Of a stretch of 17,349 nucleotides of DNA, positions 15,659 through 17,349 are shown in pieces. Both the position numbers and the translations under genes were made by a program. The first letter of the stretch is position 1. The number at the start of each line of letters is the position of its first letter. The notes below the pieces were generated by a model. It saw nothing but the letters and a program-made list of their open reading frames with translations. It was not told where the DNA came from and did not search any database. Source of the DNA: CAYSBK01 sp964429265. Lineage in GTDB: Bacteria; Planctomycetota; Phycisphaerae; Sedimentisphaerales; Anaerobacaceae. The stretch covers positions 1 through 17,349 of the forward strand of contig CAYSBK010000031.1 of assembly GCA_964429265.1 (NCBI GenBank), in the 5' to 3' direction.

Positions 15659-17137
15659 TCAAAAAGGAGCTTCGTCCCCGGCGGTATCCGCCGCAAACGC
15701 ATCATCAGGCGCATCAACCATGGAAGCAGACTCAAAACGTGTCATTTTCTCGAAAAACCTCAGCATCACGGTGCCTGTCGGGCCGTTACGCTGCTTCGCG
15801 ATTATCAGTTCGGCGCTGTTGTTGGGCTGGTAATCTTTATCGCTCCGGTGGTAATAATCCTCACGGTGCAAAAGCATCACCACGTCCGCATCCTGCTCGA
15901 TGCTGCCGGATTCCCGCAGGTCGCTCATCCTCGGGCGGTGGTCTTCCCTGCCCTCCGGCGCACGGTTCAACTGGCTAAGCACCACCACCGGTATGTTCAG
16001 TTCCCGCGCAAGCGCCTTGATATACCTCGAAATGGTCGTAATCTCCTGCTGTCGCGATTCAACACGCTGCGACCCGACGTGCATCAACTGCATGTAATCG
16101 ACCATCACGCAGCGGATGTCGTAGAGGCTCTTGAGCCGACGTGCCTTGGCGCGAAGCTCCAGCGGCGTAAGGCTCGATGTGTCGTCAATGTAAAGCGGCG
16201 CATCGTACAACTGCCCGCACGCTCGCTGCAGCCGTTCGTAATCGTCCGTGCTGAGCATCCCCTTTCGCACTCGCTGCGAATCGACCTTGCCCACGCTGCA
16301 AAGAAATCGCTCGGCCAACTGCTGTCGGCCCATCTCCAGCGAGAATATCGCGACCGGCTGCTTCAGCTCTATGGCAATGTGCTCGGCGATGTTCAAGGCC
16401 AGAGATGTCTTGCCCATACTCGGCCGGCCCGCAATCACGACCATCTCGCCTTTCTGCAGCCCGCACGTCCTGTCGTCAAGCTCGTAATAACCCGTCGCAA
16501 GCCCCGTCACCAGCTTGCCTTCTCGCTTCTCGATAAGCTCGTACGCCTGCGTGACCAGGTCCTTCACCGCCACCGCCGAGCCACGGATACGTCTGTCCGT
16601 TACCGCGAATATCCGCCTTTCCGCCTCGTCGAGCTTCGTGCTGACGTCCCCGTCGTCGTTGAATGCCTCCTCGAGGATTTGACTGGCCGCCGCGATCGTC
16701 TCCCGCAGAAGCGCCTTGTCCTTCACGATGCGCGCATAGTACATAACGTTCGCCGATGACGGCACCGAGTCTATGATCTTTGCGATGTACTCCACCCCGC
16801 CGACCGCATCGAGCTGCTTGCGCTGTTCCAGTTCGTTCCGAAGCAAAACCGCGTCTATCGCATATGCGGGACCCTCCTCCGACTCGGCGCCCGCCCGCAG
16901 CACCGGCCCGCGCTCGTAAAGCGAAACCAGCGCGTCGAAAATCCGCCGGTGCTCAACCCGGTAAAACGCCTCCCGGTCGAGTTCTTCTATCACCTCGCCT
17001 ATGCATTGAGGATCGAGAATCATCGAGCCTAAGACCGCAGCCTCCGCGGCAAGCGATTCCGGCATACTCCGGCCCGTCAGTGCCTCAATCCCTGCCGTCT
17101 TGCTCGCCGGGCCGTTCTTCAACTCCATTTGCGCCAT
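15659..17137 (-). CDS. dnaB: Replicative DNA helicase
   Basis: DnaB is the hexameric 5'-3' helicase at the replication fork. The 492-residue product has the N-terminal primase-interacting domain (about 25-180), a linker and the RecA-like motor: Walker A GRPSMGKT at 237-244, SLEMG at 266-270, Walker B VMVDYMQL with Asp347, the DNA-binding loop EITTISRYIKALA, SQLNR, DLRESGSIEQDADVV and the arginine-finger region KQRNGPTGT. There is no intein. Between LYERG and the helix AVLLRNELEQ (residues about 80-93) lies an insertion of roughly 14 acidic and Ala/Gly residues where most DnaB proteins have a short turn. The ATG at 17137 is fixed by a GGAGG ribosome site 5 bases upstream. It leads the cluster, with bamA 14 bases downstream, a neighbour unlike the usual rplI/alr context. 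Confidence 0.96.
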   Translation of the reverse strand: MAQMELKNGPASKTAGIEALTGRSMPESLAAEAAVLGSMILDPQCIGEVIEELDREAFYRVEHRRIFDALVSLYERGPVLRAGAESEEGPAYAIDAVLLRNELEQRKQLDAVGGVEYIAKIIDSVPSSANVMYYARIVKDKALLRETIAAASQILEEAFNDDGDVSTKLDEAERRIFAVTDRRIRGSAVAVKDLVTQAYELIEKREGKLVTGLATGYYELDDRTCGLQKGEMVVIAGRPSMGKTSLALNIAEHIAIELKQPVAIFSLEMGRQQLAERFLCSVGKVDSQRVRKGMLSTDDYERLQRACGQLYDAPLYIDDTSSLTPLELRAKARRLKSLYDIRCVMVDYMQLMHVGSQRVESRQQEITTISRYIKALARELNIPVVVLSQLNRAPEGREDHRPRMSDLRESGSIEQDADVVMLLHREDYYHRSDKDYQPNNSAELIIAKQRNGPTGTVMLRFFEKMTRFESASMVDAPDDAFAADTAGDEAPF

Positions 17138-17167
17138 CGCTGCCTCCGTTACACGTCAAATCACGTA

Positions 17168-17173
17168 ATTATA
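17168..17173 (-). promoter_or_regulatory. Second possible -10 box upstream of dnaB
   Basis: A perfect TATAAT lies in an A/T-rich island 31 bases before the dnaB ATG on the minus strand. No acceptable -35 box is found 15-19 bases upstream, so it is weaker as a promoter call than the site at 17271-17300 but could be a second start. Confidence 0.25.
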
Positions 17174-17270
17174 TTATTATGACCGTGTTCGCCGGTGAGC
17201 CGACCCATCCGGCCCCGTTCCTGCCGCCGAAGCCGGCGTGCTTCGCAAAGAACGGTGCCGGAATCAGCGC

Positions 17271-17300
17271 ATTCTACTGTGCGCCGCCTGCACCTGTCAA
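17271..17300 (-). promoter_or_regulatory. Predicted promoter of the dnaB-bamA-lpx cluster
   Basis: On the minus strand there is a perfect -35 box TTGACA (17300-17295), an 18-base spacer and a -10 box TAGAAT (17276-17271), five of six matching consensus. It faces dnaB and implies a leader of about 125 bases. No promoter of similar quality was noticed between the later genes of the cluster, which fits a single long transcript, though internal starts cannot be excluded by eye. Confidence 0.5.
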
Positions 17301-17349
17301 ACACTGTTTGCCGGCCCCGAACGTTTGCCCACGCCCCGCTGACCCACCG

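Noticed and set aside
17157..17349. Frame open from the window edge on the minus strand, considered as the end of an upstream gene
   Set aside because: It has an Arg-rich product with no motif and overlaps the best dnaB promoter; it is not like ribosomal protein L9, the common dnaB neighbour.
1..17349. CRISPR array, transposase, integrase, tRNA/rRNA, toxin-antitoxin or defence genes
   Set aside because: No regularly spaced repeats, mobile-element proteins, RNA genes or defence-family motifs were seen on either strand.

Overview
The window looks like a chromosomal stretch from a GC-rich, Gram-negative (outer-membrane) bacterium, most likely in the Planctomycetota/PVC group, with Phycisphaerae as my best guess. 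The evidence is a complete lipid A and outer-membrane assembly cluster in which LpxC and FabZ are one fused protein. Such fusions are known from Bacteroidota and from planctomycete-type genomes, but the base composition does not suggest Bacteroidota. The lineage is an inference; no rRNA or tRNA gene is present to confirm it.

Right half (17349 to 8399, minus strand): one long unidirectional cluster, dnaB - bamA - ompH/skp - lpxD - lpxC/fabZ - lpxA - Gfo/Idh/MocA dehydrogenase. Gaps run from a 29-base overlap to about 100 bases, and a good sigma70-like promoter (TTGACA, 18 bases, TAGAAT) lies upstream of dnaB. The BamA barrel-assembly protein, its periplasmic chaperone and the first three enzymes of lipid A synthesis are thus co-directional with the replicative helicase. 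The fusion puts the enzymes competing for (R)-3-hydroxyacyl-ACP (LpxA/LpxD against FabZ) in one transcript. The terminal dehydrogenase may be a GnnA-like enzyme making a 3-amino sugar nucleotide for LpxA; no lpxB or partner aminotransferase is visible.

Middle (8353 to 3575): nfi (endonuclease V) on the plus strand is divergent from uvrA on the minus strand across 143 bases carrying possible overlapping promoters, giving a small DNA-repair pair. mtnA (methylthioribose-1-phosphate isomerase) follows uvrA after 7 bases.

Left half (3562 to 1): a small NifU-type Fe-S protein gene (plus strand) is divergent from ilvB-ilvN (minus strand), the two subunits of acetohydroxyacid synthase for branched-chain amino acids. 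The 371-base spacer holds a clear ilvB promoter and a roughly 190-base structured leader. After ilvN lies a short DUF169-like reading frame that seems truncated, then about 250 bases with no gene I can support.

Most of the window is ordinary housekeeping sequence and I found no strong case for a wholly new system. The points most worth a second look are the helicase-plus-envelope operon, the TTG-started lpxC/fabZ overlapping lpxD, the possible GnnA branch, the HypB-like N-terminus on the NifU protein, the folded ilvB leader and the broken DUF169 gene.
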